From: Dendronalium phyllosphericum CENA369
Lineage (GTDB): Bacteria; Cyanobacteriota; Cyanobacteriia; Cyanobacteriales; Nostocaceae
Assembly: GCF_016056275.1 (NCBI RefSeq)
Contig: NZ_JAECZA010000232.1
Location: 1-64,000, forward strand
DNA: 64,000 nucleotides
Direction: 5' to 3'
Part shown: positions 1 through 9,439 of the stretch, in pieces
Layout of the letters: every line of letters begins with the position of its first letter
Numbering within the stretch: the stretch's first letter is position 1
Made by a program: the position numbers and the translations under genes
Notes under the pieces: generated by a model
Seen by the model: the letters and a program-made list of their open reading frames with translations, nothing else
The model's database searches: none
What the model was told of the DNA's origin: nothing

Positions 1-700
<700 letters not shown>

Positions 701-723
701 TTCTAACTCTGTCGAATAATATC

Positions 724-754
724 AAAAGCGCTCTCATCACGAGGGCGCTTTTTT
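724..754 (+). terminator. Rho-independent terminator of psbA
   Basis: A 12-bp GC-rich stem (724-735 pairing with 741-752, one G-U pair) has a five-base loop and runs into a T tract. It begins 23 bases after the psbA stop. Confidence 0.9.
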
Positions 755-860
755 AGTGTTTATAGTAGAACTGATACAACAAAGCTAGATAACAGTCAAA
801 CTACGATCGCATTGAGTTATCAAACTTGGTAGCTAACTAAATTAGATAGTAACCTGATTC

Positions 861-1949
861 TCACTGATTACAAGTTTGATTACATTTACGAACTTGCGCC
901 ATCACTTCAACAAATGGTGAATTCTGACCAGATTTAGTCATAGATTCTACATTGAATATTGTTACCTTTTCTCCTGGTTTCAGTTTTTGAAGTAACTTCG
1001 ACGAGGAATATTTTTCTTTATTCAAATCTACTTCGTATTTAACAGTTACCACTGATTGTAGTGATGGAATAATAGGAGGAGAAATTGAAGTTTCAAGTAG
1101 TGGCTCCCCATCAGTCAAGCTACCTGATCTAGTATTAACCTTACCTATCCTAATCCAGCCAGTAGAATTTCTTATTTGTGTTGAACTTATAATAGGAGAA
1201 GATTCTGATCTAGTAATTACTGATGGCTCTGATGAAAAAATTTCTGATATATTGTGTGATTGAAGAATAAAAAGCATAAATATCCCGGATAGTATAAAAA
1301 TGACTTTAACAAGTATCTTATTTGACCGACGGTAGCGACGAGACCTTAATGAATTAGATAAGTTAATAAAGGAAAAAAAGCTTTTTTTTGTGAGATATAT
1401 AAAAGCATTACTAATAGGTTTTACAATAGACATCATAATTTCCCACAAGTTCTGAAGAACCTTTTTGATATGGTAAATAGGATCGGTGAGTTCTTCAGCT
1501 TCTTTGCGGATACCTTCAGCAATATTTTTAAAAGCTTTATCATAAGGTTTCCATTCAGTTATAGGTCTTCCATTATCAGGCAAAACTTTGACTTTAGGAA
1601 ACATGGCTTTCATCCAATAATTATCAACTGGACGAAGCTGTATAATAATAATACGGGAAATTTTTTTTGTATGTTGTTTCATAGCTTGCTTCATTAAATC
1701 TCCCCAATGATAATCCGAAGCAGTAAATTTTGAACTAATTAGAAGTAAAATTATATCAGCACTTTTTAAATTATTATCAGTCTCACTTTTCCATTCTTTT
1801 CCTGGACTGATCATGCCTCGATGCCATCCTTGAATCACACGCTCCCGTTGCAAAATACTGAGGTGTTCCTCTAGTTGTTGCCGCATCTCTTCATCCTTGG
1901 CAAAGTCTGAGCAGCAATAAAAAATTTTTACAAGCTTATTTGCAAACAT
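861..1949 (-). CDS. TIR-domain membrane protein with C-terminal SH3-like region
   Basis: The protein has 362 residues. A TIR domain spans about residues 5-150. A basic linker and one hydrophobic segment (about 213-230) follow, then a Ser-rich stretch and a C-terminal region (about 262-355). That region, beginning GWIRIGKVN, resembles the SH3-like modules on cyanobacterial signalling proteins. TIR domains of bacteria often cleave NAD+ in defence, using a Glu in the helix after the SxxYxxxxW stretch. Here that position is Leu85 (YHWGDL), while the neighbouring TIR gene has Glu, so this copy may be a non-catalytic scaffold or sensor. The ATG at 1949 is the natural start. It lies 117 bases downstream of the other TIR gene on the same strand, so co-transcription is likely. 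The TIR assignment is firm; the role is inferred. Confidence 0.85.
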   Translation of the reverse strand: MFANKLVKIFYCCSDFAKDEEMRQQLEEHLSILQRERVIQGWHRGMISPGKEWKSETDNNLKSADIILLLISSKFTASDYHWGDLMKQAMKQHTKKISRIIIIQLRPVDNYWMKAMFPKVKVLPDNGRPITEWKPYDKAFKNIAEGIRKEAEELTDPIYHIKKVLQNLWEIMMSIVKPISNAFIYLTKKSFFSFINLSNSLRSRRYRRSNKILVKVIFILSGIFMLFILQSHNISEIFSSEPSVITRSESSPIISSTQIRNSTGWIRIGKVNTRSGSLTDGEPLLETSISPPIIPSLQSVVTVKYEVDLNKEKYSSSKLLQKLKPGEKVTIFNVESMTKSGQNSPFVEVMAQVRKCNQTCNQ

Positions 1950-2066
1950 TGACTTTAGTAATTATTAAGATAAATGAATCTTTGTCTTACTCTCAAAGAC
2001 GATTGTTTAATTTTTTGATAAATGGATTTAATTCTAATGATGGATGCAGTTTAAGCAGTGATGTTA

Positions 2067-2537
2067 TTATAAATTTTCTGCTAATTCTTTTGCTACTATC
2101 CGGATACCTTGAGCAATACTTAAAAATGCGTCGCTTCGATTGCCCCACTTTTTTACAGGTTTGCTGTCTTTGGGCAAAGCTTGAAGCATGGCAAACGGTG
2201 TATTCATCCAATCAACAGAGTCCAGAATTATAGGAATAACTCTGGCTTCTTGAGCTTCATGACGTTCCATTGCCCGTCTCACTTCAACATCCCAGCAATA
2301 ATTTGAATAGATAAAATCTGCACTTACAAGTAGCAAAATTATTTGAGAAGAATTTAAGTTATCGTCTATCTCATTCTGCCATTCTTTTCCTGGTGTAATT
2401 CTTCGGTCATGCCATCCGGTAATAAAACCTTCTCGCTGCAAACTACTTAGGTGCTTTTCTAATTTATCTCGTAGTTTTTCATCTTCGTGGGCATAAGAAT
2501 AAAACAGTTTAATAGCTTGATTAGGTTTTAAAAACAT
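2067..2537 (-). CDS. Single-domain TIR protein
   Basis: Almost the whole protein is a TIR domain: it opens with IKLFYSYAHEDE, and GWHDRRITPGKEW and the SADFIYSNYCWDVE stretch follow. The Glu of that last motif sits where the catalytic Glu of NAD+-cleaving TIR domains lies, so enzymatic activity is plausible. I chose the ATG at 2537 (156 residues). A longer form from a TTG at 2591 adds 18 residues with no TIR homology; neither has a clear ribosome site. The gene precedes the larger TIR gene on the same strand and the two domains are clearly paralogous. Such proteins occur in defence and cell-death pathways, but I see no partner such as Thoeris ThsA, SAVED or CRISPR genes nearby. Confidence 0.82.
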   Translation of the reverse strand: MFLKPNQAIKLFYSYAHEDEKLRDKLEKHLSSLQREGFITGWHDRRITPGKEWQNEIDDNLNSSQIILLLVSADFIYSNYCWDVEVRRAMERHEAQEARVIPIILDSVDWMNTPFAMLQALPKDSKPVKKWGNRSDAFLSIAQGIRIVAKELAENL

Positions 2538-2591
2538 AAGTTTATTACTAAATTGCAGCAAATCTTTAATTAAATATTGACTACTCACCAA

Positions 2592-2952
2592 CAGATTTAA
2601 CTTAGCATCATCTGATCTAATCCAATTCCTGTATTCTTTATCTTAATCTTTAGCAGTGATTCACCAGTTGCTATCTATCGTTTTATTTCAGTCTATTCTT
2701 ACTAGTAGGAAGTTAATGACTTTCAAGGTTGGTTACTATCCTGCTGATATCCAGCTTGAACATGAGGATTAATTTCGCAGAATGGCTTGAAGTCTTTATC
2801 AAGCTTATCTGCTATATATTGCTGTCTTTGGTTGAAGTTACAAAGGAGCATTAAGATTGCATTTAGTGTTTATAGGGGCGTTCCATGTTACTTTACCATT
2901 TTCACCGATAAAGCGATCGCACTTAATTTTCCTATGCTGGCACACCGATTTT
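2592..2952. other. Gene-free spacer
   Basis: This is a 361-base stretch between the TIR pair and the histidine kinase. It contains one HIP1 octamer near 2913. I see no RNA gene, convincing terminator or open frame with coding character. Confidence 0.5.
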
Positions 2953-5307
2953 CTATAAGTCTAAAAATGGGTTCGCTAGTGGTAAGGTAAACCAAAACTT
3001 TGCGCCGACATTCGGTTCGCTGATAACACCAATCTCTCCCCGATGAGCGGAGATAATTTGCTGACAAAGATACAAACCCAAACCAATACCTGTGGATTGC
3101 GATCGCCTACCCTTAATATAACGGTCGAATAATCGCTCGCAGATTTCTAAATCTATTCCCACACCATTATCAGCAATTGTGCAGCGCATCATCCCATTTT
3201 CTACCGTGGCATTCAAGATAAGGTGTAGCTCTGGTGGATTATGGTTGAGAGCGTTGGTAATCAGATTTTCAAATACTCGCCGCAAATGTAAAGAATCGGC
3301 AGTTACTAATGGCAGATGTACGCTAATCTGATTGCTAATTGTAGCTTGGTGTTTGGCAAGCAGTGGCTCTAGGTCTTTGATGATTGCTTGAGTAAAGGAG
3401 TTTAGTGGTAAGGGTAACTGCTGGATTGTTAATCCTTTGACATCACTAGAGTGCGCTTCTAATAGCGACTCGATGAGCTTGAGTTGGCGTTCGCTACTTT
3501 GAATCACTCGCTCCAAAATAGGAGCAGAAATTGTCACAGGTTCGCCGTTGCTGAGACTTTGGAAGTTTTTCATCACCAACAAGATACCCATAATTGGAGT
3601 TCGCAGGTCATGGGAGAAGGCGTGAAGAAACTCATCTTTGATGTTCTGCAATTCTTCGAGTTCGCTATATTTTTGTTGTAACTCTTGGGTGCGCTTCTCG
3701 ACTTGCTGCTCTAATTGAGTATTGAGGCATTGCAACTCTTGATAGAGTTTAGCTTGCTGAATAGCGATCGCTACTGGGGTTGAGAATTCTTCGAGCAAAT
3801 CTATTTCAAAATGTTGCCACTCACGCGGTTTGGCACACTGGTTAACAACTAGCAAACCATAGAATTGGTCATCAACCATGATGGGCACGCCAACAATCGC
3901 TCGCATTTGGAAATTGAGAAAATCCTGGGCAATCACTGGTGGTAAATCTGCCTTAGTACTCGTGTCGTTAACTACATAAATCACTCTAGGATTAAAGTAA
4001 GAATGTAGCGCTTCTTCATGAATTTTCGAGGTTAATGTCCACTCTCGGATGGAGCGATAATTAGCTGCTACTGATTCAGCGGTGACTACACTATCAGAAT
4101 CACGGGTCTTAGTATTAACAATATATACTCTGTCTGCTTGCAAAAATTCTCGTACCTCCGCCACAGTTGTATTGAGAATTGTTTGTAAGTCCAAAGAAGT
4201 GCGAATTCTCTCCCCCATTCTTCTTAATAAGCGATCGCGTTTGGCGATCGCTTTTAATTTTTCTAATGTCTGATGGCGGTCGGTAATATCACGGCCAAAT
4301 CCTTGTATTCCTACCACCTGACCCTTTCTCATCACCGGAGTTTCGGTAATTTCCAATACTAATAGGCGACCATCTTTGTGTAGAGCAGAAATAGCGAAAG
4401 TATCTACCGATTTTCCCATTAATAATGCTTGTGTCGCTTCAGCAGTCAGTGTTTGGGACGATTCATGTATTATCAGATGGCAGACATTACCCACTAACTC
4501 TTGCGGAGTATAGCCCAGTACGGCTTGTACTGAAGGTGAAACGTACTCAAATACATGAGCATTGTCGTAGATATAAAAAAAGACTTGTTCGCTACCTTCT
4601 ACCATCAACCGAAAGCGTTCTTCACTTTCAGCAAGTTGCCTTTGAAGTTGACGTTCGTTGTAGAGGACATCTGACATTTGTCCATACATAGTACTACCCA
4701 CAGCCGCCGCCATTGCAATCGAGGCTGCTTGTTCATCCTGCGACCATTGTCTTTCGCTATGGCAATCGCTAAAGCCGATGAAACCCCAGATTTGATTTTC
4801 AACGGGAATAGGTACTAATAAGATTGACTGAACTTGCAGAAATTCCAGAAATTGCTTCTGCGGTTGTGGTAGAGTACGAGCGATCGCACTCAAAGAATAA
4901 CCAGCAGTCAGACGTTGATGCCATTCTTGTAAATCGAATTCACTATGGCTGAGATTTTGTAAAACTGGATTGTGATGCTGGGAGATAATATCTGAGCGAA
5001 CCCATTCAAATCGGCAACTGAAGGCAAGTTCCCCATTTATGGGATGGGCATGATACTCATAAATATAAACTTGGTGTGCTGCTGTAGCTTGTCCTAGGAC
5101 AGCTAAAGCTTGATTAATAGCGGTAATGCGATCGCTGTTTGTCAATAAAGCTTTTGTTGCTTGTGCCACTGCTTGTAAAAGATTGTGCCAACTGGGCAAA
5201 GATCCTGACTGTATAATAGATGCTCGGCAATCGCAATTTAGCTGAGGTAATTTTGGAGTGGCTAATTGCAAATCTGCATTCAACGTGGTTTCTCGATCCA
5301 TGCCCAT
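2953..5307 (-). CDS. Sensor histidine kinase (GAF-PAS-GAF-HisKA-HATPase)
   Basis: This 784-residue protein has no membrane segment, so it is probably a cytoplasmic sensor. Domain order is GAF (about 55-215), PAS (about 224-345), a second GAF (about 370-520), a coiled coil (about 520-555), HisKA with the phospho-acceptor His566 (FSHDLRT), and a HATPase domain with N-box NLITNALNHN, G1 DNGVGID and G2 GIGLGLYL. All catalytic boxes are intact. The second GAF resembles those of cyanobacterial phytochrome-related kinases. I do not see a Cys at the usual bilin-attachment spot, so light sensing is not supported. No response regulator is adjacent, making it an orphan kinase in this window. Start is an ATG at 5307; an alternative Met lies two codons inside. 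Confidence 0.93.
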   Translation of the reverse strand: MGMDRETTLNADLQLATPKLPQLNCDCRASIIQSGSLPSWHNLLQAVAQATKALLTNSDRITAINQALAVLGQATAAHQVYIYEYHAHPINGELAFSCRFEWVRSDIISQHHNPVLQNLSHSEFDLQEWHQRLTAGYSLSAIARTLPQPQKQFLEFLQVQSILLVPIPVENQIWGFIGFSDCHSERQWSQDEQAASIAMAAAVGSTMYGQMSDVLYNERQLQRQLAESEERFRLMVEGSEQVFFYIYDNAHVFEYVSPSVQAVLGYTPQELVGNVCHLIIHESSQTLTAEATQALLMGKSVDTFAISALHKDGRLLVLEITETPVMRKGQVVGIQGFGRDITDRHQTLEKLKAIAKRDRLLRRMGERIRTSLDLQTILNTTVAEVREFLQADRVYIVNTKTRDSDSVVTAESVAANYRSIREWTLTSKIHEEALHSYFNPRVIYVVNDTSTKADLPPVIAQDFLNFQMRAIVGVPIMVDDQFYGLLVVNQCAKPREWQHFEIDLLEEFSTPVAIAIQQAKLYQELQCLNTQLEQQVEKRTQELQQKYSELEELQNIKDEFLHAFSHDLRTPIMGILLVMKNFQSLSNGEPVTISAPILERVIQSSERQLKLIESLLEAHSSDVKGLTIQQLPLPLNSFTQAIIKDLEPLLAKHQATISNQISVHLPLVTADSLHLRRVFENLITNALNHNPPELHLILNATVENGMMRCTIADNGVGIDLEICERLFDRYIKGRRSQSTGIGLGLYLCQQIISAHRGEIGVISEPNVGAKFWFTLPLANPFLDL

Positions 5308-5655
5308 ATTACAGATGCCAAAACTTCTACTAGAGAGCTTGTGAGAAATATCTAATCACAAGAAGATACTCGTCATCTTCATAAAGTATGAAGTTTTTCT
5401 TAATCTATTTAAGTTAATGGTGGAGAAAAAAGATATCGTCGCGGAGGATATCAAAGGCGATCACTCACCAGTACAAAGCTAGGGCATTTTCGCGTCAGAT
5501 GGCAGTAGCGATCGCTTTACTCTCCTCATCGCAAAAAGTAACCGATCGGCTAAAACACATCATCCAAAAAGTCGTTTACTGCTGACAATCAACACAATTA
5601 TACATACAAGTCTGTACGATCCTAGTAACACAAAATTTCAGAGGAGACTAGACAA
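5308..5655. other. Divergent intergenic region
   Basis: This spacer separates the minus-strand kinase from the plus-strand transaldolase-like gene, so both promoters should lie here. One HIP1 octamer sits at 5508-5515. I see no conserved operator and no coding frame. Confidence 0.5.
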
Positions 5656-6294
5656 GTGAGTATTTATCTTGACTCAGCGATCGCAGCGGAAGCCGAAGCT
5701 GCTAGAGAATTAGGTTGGGTCAAAGGCATCACTACCAACCCGACTTTGTTAGCTAAAAGCGATTTACCAATACAAACTATATTCAAGCGTCTTACAGAGT
5801 TAACTACTGGGCCAGTATTTTACCAACTGATAACTTCTGATTTTAATGAAATGGTGGCAGAAGGGCGGGCAGCTTTTGAACTGATTGGACACCAAACTGT
5901 ACTGAAGATTCCAGCTTCGTTAGTAGGCTTTCAGGTAGTTGCTTGCCTTTCCCCAGAAATTCCCTGTGCAGTCACAGCAATATATAGTGCGGCTCAAGCT
6001 GCTGTGTCTCAAGAGGCGGGTGCTAAATACGCGATCGCTTACGTCAATCGGGCTACTAAACTATTGGGTGATGGAGTAGCTTTGGTGCGAGAAATGGCTA
6101 GCGTACTAGCAGGTAGCAATACAGAAATTCTGGCAGCCAGCATCAAATCTCCTCAAGAAGCAGTAGCATCTCTACAAGCCGGCGCTCATCATCTCACCCT
6201 ACCTTTGGCTATGTTACAGTCTCTAACCACTCATGAACTCTCAGCGCAAACCATTGACGAGTTTGCTAAAAACGGGCGTGGCATTTTTCAGTAG
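5656..6294 (+). CDS. Transaldolase-like / fructose-6-phosphate aldolase family protein
   Basis: This 212-residue protein belongs to the short transaldolase family (TalC/FSA type). It shows the N-terminal YLDSA strand (the Asp is catalytic in the family), the GITTNPTLL motif, and the Schiff-base lysine in TVLKIPAS. These are (beta/alpha)8-barrel enzymes that transfer or cleave dihydroxyacetone units of sugar phosphates. The length fits the FSA subgroup rather than classical transaldolase B (about 315). The start is GTG at 5656, preceded by a good GAGGAG ribosome site; no ATG is suitable. Whether it acts as aldolase or transaldolase cannot be told from sequence. Confidence 0.9.
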   Translation: MSIYLDSAIAAEAEAARELGWVKGITTNPTLLAKSDLPIQTIFKRLTELTTGPVFYQLITSDFNEMVAEGRAAFELIGHQTVLKIPASLVGFQVVACLSPEIPCAVTAIYSAAQAAVSQEAGAKYAIAYVNRATKLLGDGVALVREMASVLAGSNTEILAASIKSPQEAVASLQAGAHHLTLPLAMLQSLTTHELSAQTIDEFAKNGRGIFQ

Positions 6295-6325
6295 AGACAA
6301 GATTAATCGCGTCTGTACAAGAGTT
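6292..6325. repeat. Dispersed palindromic repeat, degenerate copy
   Basis: GAGACAAGATTAATCGCG and the following GTCTGTACAAGAGTTA match the repeat seen at 38799 and 50240. One arm here has decayed (GACAAG in place of GACGCG). It directly follows the transaldolase-like gene's stop codon. Confidence 0.75.
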
Positions 6326-6332
6326 AGTAATT

Positions 6333-7160
6333 TTATCTCCTCTGCTTCCCCTGCTCCCCCTGCTCCCCCTGCTTATCTCCCAAAGACCACCCCAAACTAG
6401 TCGGTTGTTCATAAACCCGCTTCAAGGTATTCACATCTCTAGGAGAAATAGGCAGTGGGTTGCGAATTTGAGAAAAGTATAGGGCATCAGTTTGTAGCGG
6501 ACTATGCCCCCAAATCCCCAAGGCGTGACCGAGTTCGTGACGAGCTGCTGCAATCAGATAATTTCCAGTTTGGCTAGGACTTAGTAGGATGGTGAAGCGG
6601 TGCAACAAAACATTGTTGCTGGTGTATAACTCGTAAGTGGTTTGTGCAGAACGCGCGCGCGGAATCTTGTTATTAGGCGACATCTGAAGAGGAGGTGCTT
6701 TTCGCAAAATGCTGATATCAGCTACCTCTGGGTTTGCGACTGCTGTCAAAGGTAAATAAGCACTCCATTCCTGCACAGCCTGTAAAACACTATTAACCCA
6801 TGCTTGAGCTTGTTTGTCACTGATTGCTTTTGGCGGTTCTACGTAAACTCGCACGGGAAATTGTGACCAGACTAAATAACCCACTTGGGTTTGTTGGACT
6901 TGGGAAAAGTAGTCACCACTGTTTGTATTGTCTTGCCATTGCGCTAATGTCGGCGGGAGGGGATGGGATTTTAGGGCAATTATTAATTCTGAATTATGTT
7001 TTGGTGTTGCCAATACACCACTAAATTGAATGTTAGACAAAATGACAAGCAGCCCTGTACTTATAGCTAATACCAGAGCTGCTAATAATCGAGATTTAAT
7101 TAAATTTTTCAGGGTATTAAATTTTGGGTATTGGGTTCTTCCCATTTCCCGATTTTCCAT
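6333..7160 (-). CDS. Membrane-anchored metzincin-like zinc protease
   Basis: This 275-residue protein has an N-terminal hydrophobic anchor (about 23-48), then a matrixin-like domain with the zinc motif HELGHALGIWGH at residues 208-219. Two His and the catalytic Glu209 fit HExxH. The third His is one residue further on than in the usual metzincin HExxHxxGxxH. The likely role is an exported peptidase. The final residues (GDKQGEQGEQGKQRR) are encoded by a CCCCTGCT-type tandem repeat and are probably a late addition. The gene starts 7 bases after the secG stop and looks translationally coupled to it. Confidence 0.8.
   Translation of the reverse strand: MENREMGRTQYPKFNTLKNLIKSRLLAALVLAISTGLLVILSNIQFSGVLATPKHNSELIIALKSHPLPPTLAQWQDNTNSGDYFSQVQQTQVGYLVWSQFPVRVYVEPPKAISDKQAQAWVNSVLQAVQEWSAYLPLTAVANPEVADISILRKAPPLQMSPNNKIPRARSAQTTYELYTSNNVLLHRFTILLSPSQTGNYLIAAARHELGHALGIWGHSPLQTDALYFSQIRNPLPISPRDVNTLKRVYEQPTSLGWSLGDKQGEQGEQGKQRR
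6339..6374. repeat. CCCCTGCT tandem repeat (STRR-like)
   Basis: Heptamer-like units of CTGCTCCCC are repeated in tandem. They form the last codons of the protease gene on the minus strand. Confidence 0.8.
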
Positions 7161-7167
7161 CCTTGTT

Positions 7168-7401
7168 TTATTTAGGTAGCCAACCTGCGCTTAAAACTAC
7201 TGTTAAACCGAGAAAAATAACTGTTAATGCCCAAGTAACTCGGTTCAAGGTATTTTCTGCGCTTTTGGTGCTGCTAAAAAGTTGAGCTTGTCCGCCAATA
7301 GCTCCAATACCATCTCCTTTGGGGCTATGCAACAATACTAAAACAATCAAACCAATTGCAGAAAATGCCCAAATGCCTTGCACAATACTAGTAACTGTCA
7401 T
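7168..7401 (-). CDS. secG: Preprotein translocase subunit SecG
   Basis: SecG is a small subunit of the SecYEG channel in the cytoplasmic/thylakoid membrane. The 77-residue protein has two hydrophobic segments around the conserved loop HSPKGDGIGAIGGQAQLFSS, which is diagnostic. I chose the ATG at 7401, giving the usual N terminus MTVTSIVQGIW; an upstream in-frame start would add ten residues. It lies between gpmI and the protease gene on the same strand. Confidence 0.93.
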   Translation of the reverse strand: MTVTSIVQGIWAFSAIGLIVLVLLHSPKGDGIGAIGGQAQLFSSTKSAENTLNRVTWALTVIFLGLTVVLSAGWLPK

Positions 7402-7450
7402 GGTAGCAATCTCATTTATAAGAAGTTTCAAAAAGAGGAGTTAGGAATTG

Positions 7451-7477
7451 GTAGGGACGAACGGCCGTTCGCCCTAC
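7451..7477. repeat. Palindromic repeat downstream of gpmI
   Basis: Near-perfect inverted repeat GTAGGG(A)CGAACGGCCGTTCGCCCTAC, with one unpaired base, in the spacer between gpmI and secG. It can fold in RNA of both strands. It resembles dispersed palindromes common in cyanobacterial spacers and may weaken read-through from gpmI. Confidence 0.75.
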
Positions 7478-7517
7478 AGGAATTAGGAGTTAAAAAATTT
7501 CCCCTAACTCCATTTAT

Positions 7518-9116
7518 TTACAGTCCCACTTGCACGGGAGTACGAGTGAGTTGCACATCGTATTCTGCTTGTTTGAGCAGCGATCGCCCTGTCATTTCTG
7601 GAGGCTGAGGTAATTGTAAAATCTCTAGAATTGTCGGAGCAATGTCGGCTAGCTTGCCATCGTCTCGCAGTTCGACATTTGTACCGTATCCAGGAATTTT
7701 AACTTTCTCTCCTTCCACCAATATTAAAGGAACTGGGTTGGTGGTGTGAGCCGTCCAGGGATTACCCTCCTCATCTAGCATATACTCAGCGTTGCCGTGA
7801 TCGGCAGTAATAATTGTTGTGCCGCCGGCTTTCACAATGCTCTCAACAAGGCGACCTAAACAGCGATCCACCGTTTCAATGGCTGTCACCGTAGCTGCTA
7901 TTTGTCCTGTATGCCCTACCATGTCTGGGTTAGCATAGTTAATCACCACTAGAGAGTAGATGCCTTTTTGAATTGCTGCGATCGCAACATCTGTAACTGC
8001 TTCTGCTGACATGGTTGGGGCCTTGTCGTAAGTCGCTACCATGGGACTGCTGACAAGTTCCCGATCTTCTCCAGCAAAAGGTTCTTCTAGTCCCCCGTTA
8101 AAGAAGTAGGTGACGTGGGCGTATTTTTCTGTTTCGGCGGTACGAAACTGCTTCAGACCGCGATTAGCAATTACTTCTCCCAGAATATTATTTAAATTCT
8201 GTGGCGCAAAAGCTACATCAACTGGTAAATCTGGATCGTACTGGGTAAAGGTGACAAAAGACAGCGGCGCGATTTGCTGTCTTTCAAAACCTGTAAATTT
8301 GTCGCTGACAAAAGCTTGAGTCAATTGTCTGGCGCGATCGGGGCGGAAGTTGAAAAATATTACTCCATCTCCTGGTTCTACTGCACCAGGCGCAATTCGC
8401 ACTGGGTCGATGAATTCGTCTGTCACTCCTTCGGCGTAAGATGCTTGCAAGACTTCCACAGCCTTGCGGCCATTACCCATACCATCTTGTGTCATTACGT
8501 CGTAGGCGCGTTTGACTCGATCCCAACGGCGATCGCGATCCATGGCGTAGTAGCGACCGCTGAGAGTGACTATGCGCCCAACTCCTGTACGGTCGATGTA
8601 GTTTTGCAGTTGCGCGATCGCTTTGATCCCCTCTGTAGGGGCGGTATCGCGACCGTCAGTAATCGCATGGATACAAACTTCCGAAATTCGCTCTTTCCTG
8701 GTTAAGTCAATTAGTCCGAATAGATGGCTGAGATGCGAGTGCACCCCTCCCTCAGAACAAAGCCCTACTAGGTGTAACTTGCCATTACGAGAGCGAACTG
8801 ACTGGCAAATTTTCACAAGTGCTGGGTTAGTGAGAATAGAACCGTCTTCAACTGCATCTGAGATGCGGACTAATTCTTGGGGAACCACTCGCCCAGCACC
8901 AATATTCAAATGACCAACTTCCGAGTTGCCCATTTGACCCTCTGGCAACCCTACGGCTTTTCCTGATGTGCGGATGAGTGTATGCGGGTAAGCTGTCCAT
9001 AAGCTTTCCACAATTGGAGTTTGAGCAGCAGCAATCGCATTTCCTCGTGTCTCCTTGCAGTAGCCCCATCCGTCTAAAATGACTAGCACCACAGGAGCAA
9101 CAGGTGCTTTGGTCAT
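7518..9116 (-). CDS. gpmI: 2,3-bisphosphoglycerate-independent phosphoglycerate mutase
   Basis: This enzyme interconverts 3- and 2-phosphoglycerate in glycolysis/gluconeogenesis, using two Mn2+ ions. The 532-residue length is normal. Conserved sites include the N-terminal metal Asp (VILDGWGY), the phosphoserine region GQMGNSEVGHLNIGAGR, the TDGRDT block, NFRPDRARQ, and the C-terminal metal motif TADHGNAE. It belongs to the alkaline phosphatase superfamily and is the usual cyanobacterial mutase. ATG start at 9116. It is followed on the same strand by secG. Confidence 0.98.
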   Translation of the reverse strand: MTKAPVAPVVLVILDGWGYCKETRGNAIAAAQTPIVESLWTAYPHTLIRTSGKAVGLPEGQMGNSEVGHLNIGAGRVVPQELVRISDAVEDGSILTNPALVKICQSVRSRNGKLHLVGLCSEGGVHSHLSHLFGLIDLTRKERISEVCIHAITDGRDTAPTEGIKAIAQLQNYIDRTGVGRIVTLSGRYYAMDRDRRWDRVKRAYDVMTQDGMGNGRKAVEVLQASYAEGVTDEFIDPVRIAPGAVEPGDGVIFFNFRPDRARQLTQAFVSDKFTGFERQQIAPLSFVTFTQYDPDLPVDVAFAPQNLNNILGEVIANRGLKQFRTAETEKYAHVTYFFNGGLEEPFAGEDRELVSSPMVATYDKAPTMSAEAVTDVAIAAIQKGIYSLVVINYANPDMVGHTGQIAATVTAIETVDRCLGRLVESIVKAGGTTIITADHGNAEYMLDEEGNPWTAHTTNPVPLILVEGEKVKIPGYGTNVELRDDGKLADIAPTILEILQLPQPPEMTGRSLLKQAEYDVQLTRTPVQVGL

Positions 9117-9439
9117 AGTAAAATTGCCCTTTACTTTTTGTAATACCCGAATGATACCATTGCTAATCCCAGGTGCAAGTGAATTTCTGCTTATTAACTT
9201 CTTTTATGAATTAGTAACAGTGTTTTTTAAAATTCTCTAACTATTGTGTGGATTTTGTGATATTTGAATCAGAACTCAGAATTCAGAATTAATGAGTAGC
9301 GGAGCTAAAATTCTCCACTGAATAGAAGACCAAACTCACACTTTGCATAGCATTTTGCAGGCTAGATTGGGTGGGGGCTTAAACCCCCTAACATTATCGT
9401 CACTCGTACTGAATTCTGACTCCTGAATTCTGTTGTATA
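9117..9439. other. Repeat-rich spacer between the ABC-F gene and gpmI
   Basis: This 323-base spacer has related, inverted copies of a CAGAATTCAG-type repeat at about 9270-9290 and 9410-9432. A short G5/C5 hairpin sits at 9373-9388. The hairpin lies downstream of the ABC-F stop and could help end that transcript. No gene is seen. Confidence 0.55.

Noticed and set aside
1940-2233. Plus-strand open frame of 97 codons over the TIR pair
   Set aside because: It overlaps the downstream edge of one TIR gene and the spacer on the other strand, with low-complexity content and no ribosome site.
3484-3681. Plus-strand frame inside the histidine kinase gene
   Set aside because: It lies opposite a fully conserved kinase core and has no independent signal.
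2953-5307. Phytochrome-like photoreceptor
   Set aside because: GAF domains are present, but no Cys for bilin attachment is seen at the usual position.
7378-7608. Plus-strand frame spanning the secG-gpmI spacer
   Set aside because: It crosses the palindromic repeat and both gene ends; composition is that of antisense sequence.
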